From the NCBI RefSeq assembly GCF_014641735.1, contig NZ_BMIH01000003.1, positions 1 through 64,000 on the forward strand: DNA of 64,000 nucleotides, read 5' to 3'. The translations under genes and the position numbers were made by a program. How positions within the stretch are numbered: the stretch's first letter is position 1; the number at the start of each line of letters is the position of its first letter. Under the pieces are notes generated by a model, which was given only the letters and a program-made list of their open reading frames with translations, had not been told where the DNA came from and did no database searches. Below are positions 49,968 through 61,929 of the stretch, in pieces. This DNA comes from Sphingomonas metalli. GTDB taxonomy: Bacteria; Pseudomonadota; Alphaproteobacteria; Sphingomonadales; Sphingomonadaceae.

Positions 49968-51904
49968 CAGCTGGCGATCCGCAGCATGGCGATGCGCTGC
50001 GCGATATTGCGGAAGGCGTCGGTCAGCTGCTGGGTGCTGGAGGCCTGATAGGTCTGGCCCGGCGAGGCGCAATAGGTCAGGTCCGGGGTGATCGCCGTGC
50101 CGAGCGCGACGACGTAGATGGTCACGCCCTTGCGCTTGGCCGCGTCGCAGACCACGCGGAACCGCGCGACGTGATTGTCGTAATTGGTCCCGTCATCGGT
50201 GGCGCCTCCCGTCCGGTTGGCATTCTGCTCCACGCCCCACAGGCCGTAGATGGGGCGGTTCGGCGCCATGTTGCCATCGGTCATGAAGACGATGGTACGT
50301 TGCGGATCCTTCCGCCCGGGCCAACGGGCCGTGTCGGCCGCGAAGATCCCGTCCTGCGAGATCATCCGGGCGCCCCAGATCATGCCGACATCGTGATAGG
50401 TGCCGCCCAGCGCCTTGAAATCGGCATCGTAGACATAGTCGCGCACGTTCTGCGCAGTCATCACCTTCAGCTTCTGGGCCGGCATGCCGCAGGAAATGAA
50501 GCCGTTGCCGCTCATATAGCCGCCCGAGCGATAGCTGTAATTGTAGCTGGGCGAGCCCCAGCTCGAATCGCCGCCGATTGCGTCGTCCTTGACGTCCTGT
50601 TCGGCCGTTCCGTCGCGCTGCCAGGTGGCGTCGGCCCACATCGGTCGCCACAGATTGGTGGCCGTCGTCGGCTTCGAGTCCGGATTGAGGTCGTCGGGCA
50701 GGCTGGTCACGCTGAAGGACGAGCCGGTCGTGGTGTCCAGCTCCTCGACGCATCCCGTCCAGCGGCTGGTCGAACCGTCCAGCCGCGTCGGGTCGTCCGC
50801 CGCCGGCGAACCCGAACTGATGCTGTTCAGGAAGACCGTCGTGTCCCAATTGGCGGGGCCATAGCGCCATAGCGGACGCAGCGGCTGGGCCGTCGCGGCG
50901 CATTTGCCGTTGTTCCAGTAGACGCTGTAGTTGCGCGCCTGATAATATCCGTCGTCGCCGAACCACTGGCTCGACCGGGCATAGCCGGTCACCGGCCGCC
51001 GGACCGTTTGTCCGCGCGGACAGCTATTATAGTCGTTCGAGAACTCCTGATAATAGGTGCCGCCGTAATTATAGTCGCCGATGATCCTGCGCGTCTGGTA
51101 GGTCACGTTGCTCTGCAGGTACTGGCGCGGGATCAGCCGGCCCACGTTCACCGCCGACGAATAGGTGACGAAGCCGTAGCGATACTTCGTGTTCGGATCC
51201 GAGCTCGACCTGATGGTGCTGTCGAAGAGGATGACCGCCTGCCGCAGCGCCTCCAGCTTCGATCCGCTCGACTCCACATTATAGTATCCCGTCGTGCCGT
51301 CGCTGCGCGTGTAGCTCGAAATGCCGTTGGCGCAGTTCAGGGCCGCGCTGGGGACGCAGGACATCGAACCGGTCGTGTCGAGCACGAACATCACGTCGGT
51401 GTCCGCCATGTCGAACACCGCCTGGCAGGTCACCCGGATCTGCTTGGTCTGGACACCGAAGAAGCCCATCATCGCCATCGGCACATTGACCGTGGCCGTG
51501 CCCGAGACACCGTTCGCAACGGTCGGATCGGTGTTCACCGATGCCTTGGCCTGAGTGAAGGTGGGGGTCTGGTTGGCGAACCAGCCCGTGCGGAAGTTGT
51601 TGCTGAAGAAGGTCTGGCCCTGCGTCGACGCGGCGGTTTCGAGCGGGGTCGAGATGCTGGTGTCGGTCATCGCCTTGCGGCTCGCCAGGACGCCCGCGTC
51701 GCAGGCCTGTTGCAGCCGGACCTTGACGACGTACAGCCGCGACATATCAACCGCCGAGCCGGCGAAGCCGATCATCGGCACCATGGCGGCGGCCATCATC
51801 GCCAGCGTGTTGCCCCGTCGATCGCGACGCAGCCGCGCCAGAAACGATGCTGGCGCGTTGCGGGCGGGGTTGCGAGTGATCTTTCGAAGCAAGGCGGCAA
51901 GCAT
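49967..51904 (-). CDS. TadG-like pilus assembly protein with vWA domain
   Basis: A 645-aa protein. N-terminal RRDRRGNTLAMMAAAMVPMIGFAGSAVDMSRLYVVKVRLQQACDAGVLA is the TadE/G anchor, followed by a von Willebrand factor A domain with the MIDAS signature VMFVLDTTGSMS and other metal-site residues (TIVFMTDGNM). TadG proteins localise or trigger assembly of Flp/Tad pili. It is the first gene of a three-gene operon; other tad genes (tadA, B, C, V) are not in the window. Confidence 0.87.
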   Translation of the reverse strand: MLAALLRKITRNPARNAPASFLARLRRDRRGNTLAMMAAAMVPMIGFAGSAVDMSRLYVVKVRLQQACDAGVLASRKAMTDTSISTPLETAASTQGQTFFSNNFRTGWFANQTPTFTQAKASVNTDPTVANGVSGTATVNVPMAMMGFFGVQTKQIRVTCQAVFDMADTDVMFVLDTTGSMSCVPSAALNCANGISSYTRSDGTTGYYNVESSGSKLEALRQAVILFDSTIRSSSDPNTKYRYGFVTYSSAVNVGRLIPRQYLQSNVTYQTRRIIGDYNYGGTYYQEFSNDYNSCPRGQTVRRPVTGYARSSQWFGDDGYYQARNYSVYWNNGKCAATAQPLRPLWRYGPANWDTTVFLNSISSGSPAADDPTRLDGSTSRWTGCVEELDTTTGSSFSVTSLPDDLNPDSKPTTATNLWRPMWADATWQRDGTAEQDVKDDAIGGDSSWGSPSYNYSYRSGGYMSGNGFISCGMPAQKLKVMTAQNVRDYVYDADFKALGGTYHDVGMIWGARMISQDGIFAADTARWPGRKDPQRTIVFMTDGNMAPNRPIYGLWGVEQNANRTGGATDDGTNYDNHVARFRVVCDAAKRKGVTIYVVALGTAITPDLTYCASPGQTYQASSTQQLTDAFRNIAQRIAMLRIAS

Positions 51905-51949
51905 GAGGCGGACTCAGGGAACAGGATCAGCGCGCCGGAAAAATGGACC

Positions 51950-52618
51950 ATGAGCGTTAATATTCCGTACGCTGATCCCGATCAGGCGCTCGCGCCGCCG
52001 GTCCTTCTCGCGCTGAGCTACGCTCCGCGGGAAGCACGGGAGGGGCTGGCGGCGCTGCTCGCCCTCGACGGGAAGCTGGGCGGCATCGTCCGGGCCAGTC
52101 GCGAGCCCATGGTGGGGCAGATGCGACTGACCTGGTGGCACGACGCCCTGACCCGCCTCGACTCAGCCGGTCCGCCCGCCGAACCGGTATTGCAGGCGAT
52201 TGCGGAGCACGTCCTGCCGGCCGGGGTGACCGGCGGCTCGCTCGCTTCGATCATCGACGGATGGGAAATCCTGCTGGAGGGCGACACGTTGTCGGAGGCC
52301 GAACTTGCGACCTATGCGAACGCCCGCGGCGGTCGGCTCTTCGCGGCGATGGCGCTCCTTTGCCGCGCCACCGGAGCCGATCCGGTGGCCGGCGCGGGCG
52401 AGGGCTGGGCACTGGCCGATCTCGCCCGCCATGTCAGCGACCCCGTGATCGCGGAGCACGCGTCAAGGCTCGCCGAAGAGCGCCTGGACCAGGCCCTGGC
52501 CGTCCGCTGGAGCCGGCGGGGTCGCGTGCTCGGGGCGCTGGCGCTGCTCGCACGACGTCCCGCCGGGGGGCCGGCCCTGCTCGGACGCCTGATCTGGCAC
52601 AGGTTGAGCGGCTATTGA
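51950..52618 (+). CDS. Squalene/phytoene synthase-like protein without catalytic Asp motif
   Basis: A 222-aa helical protein related to the squalene/phytoene synthase superfamily (LLALSYAPREAREGLAALLALDGKLGGIVRASREPMVGQMRLTWWHDALTRL). The aspartate-rich DxxxD prenyl-substrate motifs of true synthases were not found, and it is shorter than usual (about 280-300 aa). This resembles the NDUFAF6-type offshoots of the family rather than an isoprenoid enzyme. ATG 51950 lies 45 bp from the divergent TadG gene. Exact role unknown. Confidence 0.75.
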   Translation: MSVNIPYADPDQALAPPVLLALSYAPREAREGLAALLALDGKLGGIVRASREPMVGQMRLTWWHDALTRLDSAGPPAEPVLQAIAEHVLPAGVTGGSLASIIDGWEILLEGDTLSEAELATYANARGGRLFAAMALLCRATGADPVAGAGEGWALADLARHVSDPVIAEHASRLAEERLDQALAVRWSRRGRVLGALALLARRPAGGPALLGRLIWHRLSGY

Positions 52619-52678
52619 TCGTTGAATACCCGCCGGCCCCGCTTCTAAGTAGATCCTTACGAACCATGGGGGTGGGGA

Positions 52679-53149
52679 ATGGCAGTGTGGCGATATCTGG
52701 CCGGCGGTGGCGCCGGCCTGGCGGCGATCGGTGCGGGCGTCGTTCTGTGGAGCATGCGCGAGGCGCCCTCGGCGGCGCTGCCGCCTCAACCGGCGGCAAC
52801 GGCCGGCGGAGAGGCGGAGGCCGCGCTGCCCGACGAGGTGCCGGAGGCGACGGCGCAGACTCGCGAGGCACGGCGCTTCGGCCGCTATGACAAGGATCGC
52901 GACGGCACCGTCACCCGCGAGGAGTATCTGGCGGCGCGGCGCAAGGCGTTCGCCAAGCTCGACACCAACGGCGACGGACGCCTCAGCTTCGACGAATGGG
53001 CGGTGAAGGCGGAGGCGAAGTTCGCCGCCGCCGATAGCGACCATTCGGGCGGGATGTCGCCCGACGAGTTCGCGACGACCGCCGTCAAGCGCAAGCCGTC
53101 GAGCCGCCATGGCTGCCCGCCGGAACGCCGCGAGGACGGCGGCGCCTGA
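52679..53149 (+). CDS. Membrane-anchored EF-hand protein
   Basis: A 156-aa protein with an N-terminal membrane helix (LAGGGAGLAAIGAGVVLWSM), an Ala/Pro linker, and three EF-hand-like loops: DKDRDGTVTREEYL, DTNGDGRLSFDEW and DSDHSGGMSPDEF. The first two match the calcium-binding consensus well. Probably binds Ca2+ outside the inner membrane. Converges with trmFO. Confidence 0.87.
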   Translation: MAVWRYLAGGGAGLAAIGAGVVLWSMREAPSAALPPQPAATAGGEAEAALPDEVPEATAQTREARRFGRYDKDRDGTVTREEYLAARRKAFAKLDTNGDGRLSFDEWAVKAEAKFAAADSDHSGGMSPDEFATTAVKRKPSSRHGCPPERREDGGA

Positions 53150-53152
53150 TCC

Positions 53153-54460
53153 TCAGCCGGTCCAGCCGGCCAGTGCCGCGCGCGCCCGGTCGGTGTAGAG
53201 CCGCTTGCGATCCGCCTTCTTGGTGCGGCCGGCGATCGGGGGGAACAGGCCGAAATTGACGTTCATCGGCTGATAGGTCTCCGCCGCGGCGCCGCCGGTG
53301 ATATGGCCGAGCAGCGCGCCCAGCGCCGTTTCGGGCGGCGGTGGCGGCAGGGTCTCGCCCTTCAGCTCGGCCGCGGCGAAGCGCCCCGCGATCAGCCCGA
53401 TCGCCGCGCTTTCGATATAGCCCTCGCAGCCCGTGATCTGGCCGGCGAAGCGCAGATGGGGCCTGGACTTCAGCCGCAGCGTCGCATCGAGCAGCTCGGG
53501 CGAGCGGATGAAGGTGTTGCGGTGCAGTCCGCCCAGCCGCGCGAATTCGGCATTCTGAAGACCGGGGATCGTACGGAACAGCCGCACCTGTTCGGCATGT
53601 TTCAGCTTGGTCTGGAAGCCGACGATGTTCCACAGCGTCCCCTGCGCATTGTCCTGACGCAGCTGGACGACGGCATAGGGCCAGCGGCCGGTGCGCGGAT
53701 TGTCGAGCCCGACCGGCTTCATCGGGCCGTAGCGCAGCGTATCGACCCCGCGCTCCGCCATGACCTCGATCGGCATGCAGCCCTCGAAATAGGGCGTGTC
53801 CTTCTCCCACTCCTTGAACGGCGTCTTCTCGCCCGCGATCAGGCCGGCGTGGAAGGCGAGATACTGATCCTTGTCGAGCGGGCAGTTGATGTAGTCCGCC
53901 TCGCCCTTGTCCCAGCGGCTCGCGCGCCACGCAATGTCCATGTCGATCGTGTCGTGATGGACGATCGGTGCCAGCGCGTCGAAGAAGGCGAGCGCCTCCG
54001 CCCCGGTCGCGCCGCCGATCGCCTGGGCCAGCGACGGGGCGGTCAGCGGCCCCGTCGCGATGATCGCAGGACCCTCCGGCAGCGTGTCGACACGTTCCCG
54101 GACCAGGGTGACGTTGGGGTGATCGGCCAGAGCGGAGGTGACACCCGCCGAATAGCCCTCGCGATCCACCGCGAGCGCCGATCCCGCCGGAACGCGATGC
54201 CGGTCCGCCTCGCGCAGGATCAGCGAGCCCAGCCTGCGCATCTCCTGGTGCAGCAGCCCGACCGCATTGCTCTCCGCATCGTCGGAGCGGAAGCTGTTCG
54301 AACAGACCAGCTCGGCCAGATCGTCCGTCTGGTGGGCCGGCGTCCGTTCGCCCGAGCCGCGCATTTCGGACAGGCGCACCCGGAACCCCGCCTCGGCCAG
54401 CTGCCACGCGGCTTCCGACCCGGCGAGCCCGCCGCCGACGATATGTATGTCGTGTGTCAT
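53153..54460 (-). CDS. trmFO: Folate/FAD-dependent tRNA m5U54 methyltransferase
   Basis: A 435-aa enzyme that methylates U54 of tRNA using methylenetetrahydrofolate and FADH2. [25 protein letters not shown] is the FAD site; catalytic cysteines are in [11 protein letters not shown] and [15 protein letters not shown]. It ends [16 protein letters not shown] 54460 is chosen; an upstream in-frame extension lacks conservation. Divergent to the DUF488 gene (46 bp). Confidence 0.94.
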   Translation of the reverse strand: MTHDIHIVGGGLAGSEAAWQLAEAGFRVRLSEMRGSGERTPAHQTDDLAELVCSNSFRSDDAESNAVGLLHQEMRRLGSLILREADRHRVPAGSALAVDREGYSAGVTSALADHPNVTLVRERVDTLPEGPAIIATGPLTAPSLAQAIGGATGAEALAFFDALAPIVHHDTIDMDIAWRASRWDKGEADYINCPLDKDQYLAFHAGLIAGEKTPFKEWEKDTPYFEGCMPIEVMAERGVDTLRYGPMKPVGLDNPRTGRWPYAVVQLRQDNAQGTLWNIVGFQTKLKHAEQVRLFRTIPGLQNAEFARLGGLHRNTFIRSPELLDATLRLKSRPHLRFAGQITGCEGYIESAAIGLIAGRFAAAELKGETLPPPPPETALGALLGHITGGAAAETYQPMNVNFGLFPPIAGRTKKADRKRLYTDRARAALAGWTG

Positions 54461-54505
54461 GCCGCCGCCTAGCGGCAAGTGGCGCGATGCGGCAAGGTGC
54501 GGGGC

Positions 54506-54940
54506 ATGCGGACGATCTTCACCATCGGCTATGAGGCGGCGACCATGGCGGACTTTCTCGCGGTGCTGACCGCTGCCGGCGTCACGCGGGTCATCGACGT
54601 CCGCGCGCTGCCGTCGTCGCGGCGCCCGGGCTTCTCGAAGACGCCGCTGTCCGCCTCGCTGGCGGAGGCGGGCATCGGCTATGTGCATCTGAAGGCGCTC
54701 GGCACGCCCAAGCGTGGGCGAGACGCCGCCAAGAAAGGCGACGTCGCGACGTTGCGCGAGGTCTATGAGGTCCAGCTCGAACTGCCCGAAGCGCAGGCGC
54801 AAGCCGCCCGGATGCTGGCTCTGGCGGCGGAACAGCCCAGTGCGCTGCTCTGCTACGAGCGCGACCCGTGCCATTGCCACCGCACCTTGCTGCTGGACGC
54901 GGTGGGGAATGGGTGGCGCGTCGTCGATCTCTACGCGTGA
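54506..54940 (+). CDS. DUF488 family protein
   Basis: A 144-aa protein, [52 protein letters not shown], with the DUF488 end block [20 protein letters not shown]. Function unknown; fold related to enzymes acting on nucleotides or proteins. ATG 54506 is preferred over GTG 54479. Confidence 0.88.
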   Translation: MRTIFTIGYEAATMADFLAVLTAAGVTRVIDVRALPSSRRPGFSKTPLSASLAEAGIGYVHLKALGTPKRGRDAAKKGDVATLREVYEVQLELPEAQAQAARMLALAAEQPSALLCYERDPCHCHRTLLLDAVGNGWRVVDLYA

Positions 54941-55281
54941 CGGTGATTCCCGGAGGCTGTCATCAGCCCGCGCGATCTCCTTCCGTCGGGCGACGGTGCC
55001 GGCCGGCTTCGGTGGGGCAGATCTGCCTCATCCAGAGTCCATGGAAATTCAGATGGCGTCCCGTAATAGATCGATATTGCAGGACCGAGAAACCTTAGTG
55101 CTCAAAACGTATCCTGATCGTGCTGCTTGTTGCAGACGTTGATAGTCGACTAATACTGCTACTCCTCTTATCTTGCGTCTTCACGATAGATCGTGATCTC
55201 TCCTCGCATCTTCACAGAGCAATTTTGCTATAACGAAAAGTCTCATCGGCTGCGACTTGTATCGAGTGAAGGAGAAAGGCG
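54941..55281. other. AT-richer intergenic region
   Basis: About 340 bp with lower GC than the surroundings, especially 55130-55260. No gene, tRNA or clear terminator was seen. The end carries a strong ribosome site AAGGAGAAAG before the next gene. The base composition shift together with the unusual next gene suggests recently acquired DNA. Confidence 0.5.
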
Positions 55282-55947
55282 GTGCGAGGCGTATGGATCG
55301 TAAGTACGTTCGTCGCTATCGTGGTCGGTCTTGCTGCGGCATGGGCATTGCACGGCAGGGCGGCGGAAGCTGATCGTGCCCCGTCAACGACCTCCCCGGT
55401 AGAGGTTGCGCCTGCCGAAATCCACGCGGAACGCCCCCTTGCCCCTATGGAGCGGATGCCGGTCGAGCCGCAGAAGCCGAGGGTGCCAACTGCATCCGGA
55501 GACAATGGTGGCGCGCGTGATCGCGCGTCCGCCACACCGACTTTGCAGGCGATCGTCGACGACATGGCTGTTGACGATGCAGTGCCGGCCGGATTCCCCA
55601 ACATGAAGTCGCTGAACGACAGATTCGTCAGCGAACCGCGCACGAAGGCGGGTGCGGCTGCCGAGGTCGCGTTGATGAAGGCCCTGGAAGAGCAGCAGGG
55701 AGCGAAGCCGGCCTACAAGCCGCTATTCGTGGAGTGTCGGGCGACGCTTTGCCGAGTTGCCGGCAAGCTCGACGACGAGGCCGATTTTGCGAACGTCGAT
55801 GCAGCGAGCAAATGGTTGCAGCGGCACTCGGCCGACGACTGGCGGCCGCTGGGGCTTGGCGGTCCGCGCGGTGTGGGATTCGGCCCCGGCAAGACGACGA
55901 CCGGCAATCTGTTTCTCGGCTTCTATCCGATCATTCCCGGCCAGTGA
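55282..55947 (+). CDS. Hypothetical membrane-anchored/secreted protein
   Basis: A 221-aa protein with an N-terminal hydrophobic segment ([22 protein letters not shown]) and a Pro/Ala-rich linker. The C-terminal domain [39 protein letters not shown] contains two cysteines in a CRATLCRV motif. No known family recognised. GTG start follows AAGGAGAAAG. Base composition is lower in GC upstream, which hints at transfer. Its end overlaps the convergent chemoreceptor gene by 25 bp. Confidence 0.7.
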   Translation: MRGVWIVSTFVAIVVGLAAAWALHGRAAEADRAPSTTSPVEVAPAEIHAERPLAPMERMPVEPQKPRVPTASGDNGGARDRASATPTLQAIVDDMAVDDAVPAGFPNMKSLNDRFVSEPRTKAGAAAEVALMKALEEQQGAKPAYKPLFVECRATLCRVAGKLDDEADFANVDAASKWLQRHSADDWRPLGLGGPRGVGFGPGKTTTGNLFLGFYPIIPGQ

Positions 55948-57245
55948 CGGCTCACAGCGTCTGTCGGTCCGAAGCTGTCGATAAACGCCGCGGCGCGCCG
56001 GGTCAGGTGTTCGGCAAGGTCGGTCAGGTCCTTGGACATGATCCTGAGCGTGTCGACGTCCTGCACCAGCCGGCGGGCGCTTTCGCCGATCCGCTGGGCG
56101 TCGTCGCCCACGGTGCGGGTGGCGGCCGCGGATTCGGCAAGGGCGGCCGAGACCGTGCCGGTCGCCGCGGCCTGCTGCTCCACGGCGGTGTCGATCGTGG
56201 CGGCGAACCGCGCGATGGCGGCGGTGTCGCGATCGATCGTCTGCTGATCGGCGACCAGTTCCCCCAGCGTCCGGCCGAAATGATCGACATGACCGGCAAT
56301 GTCGTGCACCGCACCGCGCGTCTGGCCTGCGAGCGATTTGACCTCGGTCGCGACCACGGCGAAGCCCCGCCCGGCCTCGCCCGCGCGCGCCGCCTCGATC
56401 GAGGCGTTGAGGGCGAGAAGCTGGGTCGTGTTCGAGACCGAGCGGATCAGGTCGAGCATGGTGTCGATCGCGCTGGAACTGGTGGCCATCGCGCTGATCC
56501 GGCTCGTCGCCGCCGCCACCCGGTGCTGCACCGCCTCGCGCAGGGCACGCGCGCCCGCCATGTCGGCGGCGATGGTGTCGAGCGCGTCGGTCAGCAGCCG
56601 CTCGCGCCGGGCGACCTCGACCAGGGCCTCGCTGGTCTGGGTGCTGGCACTGGCGACGCTGGCGGCCGCGTTCGCCGTGTCACGGCTGCGCGCGGTCAGG
56701 GCATCGCCCATCGCGACGATCGTCCCCGCCGCGTCGCGCAGCTGCTCGGCGAAACGACGGGTCTCGTTCGCATGATCCGCTGCGATCGCGCCCAACCGCT
56801 CGGCGCGGGCCATGCGCGCACGCGTCGCTGCGGCCTCCTCGCCGACCCGCAGGGCCAGCAGGGCGCGGGCATCGAGCAAGTCATACACCTTGCCCGCCCG
56901 TGTCAGGATCAGCGCGTCGCCGCCCATCGCGGCATGGCATTCGAGCTGGCGACCGACAGGCCAGTCGGCATCCGCGACGGGGCAGGGCGCGACGACCCCG
57001 TCCAGCGTTCCGCCGATCGCCGGGTTCTGGAGCAGGGCATGGCCATAGGGATTGAACAGCAACCGACGCACCGCCGCCTCCGGCACGATCCCGACCGGGT
57101 GCCCGGCGGCGTCGACCACGACGATCGCACCGAGGCCGGGGCGGCTGCGGAACAGGGCGATGGCATCGGCCAGGGACGTGCGCCGCTCCACGATGGCCGG
57201 TGCGAGCGGCGACGGGCCCCGAAGCGATGGCTTGTCCAGCAACAT
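55923..57245 (-). CDS. Soluble chemotaxis-type receptor with CBS-like sensor domain
   Basis: A 440-aa protein without membrane segments. Residues about 20-130 look like a CBS-pair sensor ([39 protein letters not shown]). The rest is a methyl-accepting signalling domain with hairpin tip [38 protein letters not shown]. It likely signals through CheA/CheW from the cytoplasm, sensing adenine nucleotides or an internal state through the CBS part (inferred). ATG 57245 is preferred to the in-frame extension. Confidence 0.85.
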   Translation of the reverse strand: MLLDKPSLRGPSPLAPAIVERRTSLADAIALFRSRPGLGAIVVVDAAGHPVGIVPEAAVRRLLFNPYGHALLQNPAIGGTLDGVVAPCPVADADWPVGRQLECHAAMGGDALILTRAGKVYDLLDARALLALRVGEEAAATRARMARAERLGAIAADHANETRRFAEQLRDAAGTIVAMGDALTARSRDTANAAASVASASTQTSEALVEVARRERLLTDALDTIAADMAGARALREAVQHRVAAATSRISAMATSSSAIDTMLDLIRSVSNTTQLLALNASIEAARAGEAGRGFAVVATEVKSLAGQTRGAVHDIAGHVDHFGRTLGELVADQQTIDRDTAAIARFAATIDTAVEQQAAATGTVSAALAESAAATRTVGDDAQRIGESARRLVQDVDTLRIMSKDLTDLAEHLTRRAAAFIDSFGPTDAVSRHWPGMIG

Positions 57246-57369
57246 GCCGCCCGTCCTATGCAGCGACGGTAAACGCGCCCTTAGCCTTTGGTAACGGTTT
57301 TGTGACGAAACGAGGTTTCGGCGCTGCGTCTGGTAGCTGAAGAGTTCGCCGCCGTCCGGCGGGCAGGCC

Positions 57370-57719
57370 TCAGCCGGTGATCGGCAGCCTGACCTTGCCG
57401 TCCTCGTCGCGTCGAAGCGGGCCATAGGCGATCACCGCTTCGAGGAGCAGCGGTTCGTAGAGATGCGGGAAAAGCTGGCCGCCGCGACTCTCCTCCCATT
57501 TTACGCTGCGATAGGCGGTCAGGTCCACCGCGGCGACATGCAGGTCGTCCTGCCCGGCGAAATGGCGGTCGACCGTCTCGGTCAGCTGGTCGCCGGTGGA
57601 GAGATGGATATAGCCATCGGCCAGATCGACGGGTGCGCCGGCGAACTGGCCGTCGCGTTCCAGCGCCGCCATCTGCTCGCCGGTCAGCACCTTATAGGCG
57701 GTCTGGGGCAGGTCGGCGC

Positions 57720-57723
<4 letters not shown>
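57370..57723 (-). CDS. DUF952 domain protein
   Basis: A 117-aa protein, [60 protein letters not shown], matching DUF952, related in fold to ADP-ribosyl-transferase-like proteins. Function unknown. Its ATG overlaps the gyrA stop by 4 bp. Confidence 0.88.
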
Positions 57724-60509
<2,786 letters not shown>

Positions 60510-60635
60510 GGCTGTCTCGTCTTTCGGGTTGGATCAGGTGGAAACCACCCTCCCTAGCCCGCCACGATGCGCCTGACCACCCCCGCGCGCCCGCGCCCGC
60601 GCTCGCACGCGCGAGGGGCATTGTCGTTCGTGAAA

Positions 60636-60651
60636 TGTTCCACGTGGAACA
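60636..60651. promoter_or_regulatory. parS-like site 1
   Basis: TGTTCCACGTGGAACA is a perfect 16-bp palindrome that matches the conserved ParB-binding parS consensus (TGTTNCACGTGNAACA). Located just upstream of gyrA. Confidence 0.8.
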
Positions 60652-60666
60652 TTGGTGAGCTTCCAG

Positions 60667-60802
60667 CCCTCATCCTCCCCCGCCCGGGGGGTGGCAACCG
60701 CAGGCTGACGAAGGAGGAGGGTGGCGGAGGCCTATCGAGGTCTCAGCGTATCCTCCCCCTCCGTCCGGCTAAGGCCGGCCACCTCCCCCTGGCGGGGAGG
60801 AT
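60667..60802. repeat. Imperfect CCTCCCC/GGGGAGG inverted repeat
   Basis: Stretches such as ATCCTCCCCCGCCC at the left and CTGGCGGGGAGGAT at the right pair imperfectly across the gap between the two parS-like sites. It has the character of a further intergenic palindrome family; no gene was found here. Confidence 0.4.
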
Positions 60803-60818
60803 CACCGTGTTCCACTAA

Positions 60819-60834
60819 TGTTCCACGTGAAACA
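60819..60834. promoter_or_regulatory. parS-like site 2
   Basis: TGTTCCACGTGAAACA, identical to the parS form known in many bacteria. It lies 183 bp from site 1, giving a pair in one intergenic region. ParB/Spo0J proteins nucleate chromosome segregation at such sites, which cluster near the origin. Confidence 0.82.
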
Positions 60835-60857
60835 TTCGCGGTCGCCACCCGGAGGGC

Positions 60858-61115
60858 TTATTTGCACGCCTTCTTGGTCGCGTTGCCGGCCTTGGCGCAG
60901 TTATAGGTCACGGTCTTGCCCGTGCTGGTCTTGGTAGTGACGGTGCGGGCGGTCGCGACATGGGTGCGCGTCGCGGGGGCCTTGACCGCATGGGTGGTGG
61001 TGACGGTGTGCACAGCTGTCGTGGTGGCCGGCTTGGTCTGGCCCGCGGCGATCGCGGCGGTACCGGACAGAAGCGCACCGGCGGTGAGCGCCAGGAAGGG
61101 AAGCGAACGGGTCAT
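60858..61115 (-). CDS. Small secreted threonine-rich protein
   Basis: An 85-aa protein with signal peptide MTRSLPFLALTAGALLSGTAAIAAG. The mature part is a low-complexity Thr/Val/Ala/His region (TTTAVHTVTTTHAVKAPATRTHVATARTV) ending YNCAKAGNATKKACK with two cysteines. A ribosome site AAGGAGGA precedes ATG 61115. No function is known; the repetitive composition suggests a surface or periplasmic role. Confidence 0.7.
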   Translation of the reverse strand: MTRSLPFLALTAGALLSGTAAIAAGQTKPATTTAVHTVTTTHAVKAPATRTHVATARTVTTKTSTGKTVTYNCAKAGNATKKACK

Positions 61116-61236
61116 CGGGCAATCCTCCTTATGATCTTGCCCGCCGCATCCGGGAGTCAGTGATGCGGCGACGGTGAGGAAGGATATGCCCCGACAGGCC
61201 TGTCGACGCGGTGGCGACCGGATTAACGATCGGTCA

Positions 61237-61929
61237 TCAGGGCGAAATTTCCGCACCGTCCCAGGCGAACAGGCGGCCGCTGTCGGGCGCCTTGAGCCCG
61301 TCGAGAACGTCCAGCAGCTGCACCGCCGCGCGATCGGCCGCGAACAGCTGGTCGGGGCGGACATTGGCCTGGAAGGGCTGGGAAAGGGGGGTATCGACGG
61401 TGCCGGGATGGAGGCCGACCACGATCGTCCGGTCGTTGCGGCGCCTCTCCTCGACCGCCACGGTGCGGATCAGCTGGTTGAGCGCGGCCTTGGACGCGCG
61501 ATAGCCGTACCAGCCGCCGAGCCGGTTGTCGGAGATGCTGCCGACGCGCGCGGAGAGGAAGGCGAGCACGCAGCGGCCGGTCTTCGGCATGCGGGGCAGG
61601 ACGTGCTTGGCGACCAGCGCCGGGCCGATCGCATTGACGGCATATTGGCGTGCCAGCCATGCGGGATCGAGCGCCGACAGGCTCTTTTCGGGTCCCTGCG
61701 CGCCCTCGTGCAGCAGGCCCGTCGCCACGAAGACCAGGTCGGGCGGCGTCGTCAGCGACCGGGCGGCCGCCGCGATCGTCTCCTCGTCGGTGAGGTCGAT
61801 ATGGTCGCGGCCGGCAAAGCTGCGGGCGAGCCCGCGGACGGGGACTCCTTCCTCGGCCAAAGCGCGGACCATCGCCGCGCCGATCCCGCCCGAGGCGCCG
61901 ATGACGACGGCGGAGCGGGTGCCGCTCAT
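61237..61929 (-). CDS. SDR-family oxidoreductase (C-factor-like)
   Basis: A 230-aa short-chain dehydrogenase: VVIGASGGIGAAMVRALAEEG for cofactor binding and GWYGYRASKAALNQ with Tyr/Lys. The C-terminal GLHPGTVDTPLSQPFQANV is seen in CsgA/C-factor-type SDR proteins. ATG overlaps the YaaA stop, forming a two-gene unit. Confidence 0.9.
   Translation of the reverse strand: MSGTRSAVVIGASGGIGAAMVRALAEEGVPVRGLARSFAGRDHIDLTDEETIAAAARSLTTPPDLVFVATGLLHEGAQGPEKSLSALDPAWLARQYAVNAIGPALVAKHVLPRMPKTGRCVLAFLSARVGSISDNRLGGWYGYRASKAALNQLIRTVAVEERRRNDRTIVVGLHPGTVDTPLSQPFQANVRPDQLFAADRAAVQLLDVLDGLKAPDSGRLFAWDGAEISP

Noticed and set aside
51008..51949. N-terminal extension of the squalene-synthase-like gene
   Set aside because: The open frame overlaps the antisense strand of the TadG gene; the conserved protein begins at 51950.
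60567..60818. 83-aa open frame across the parS region
   Set aside because: It crosses a parS-like palindrome and repeat DNA with no ribosome site or domain.
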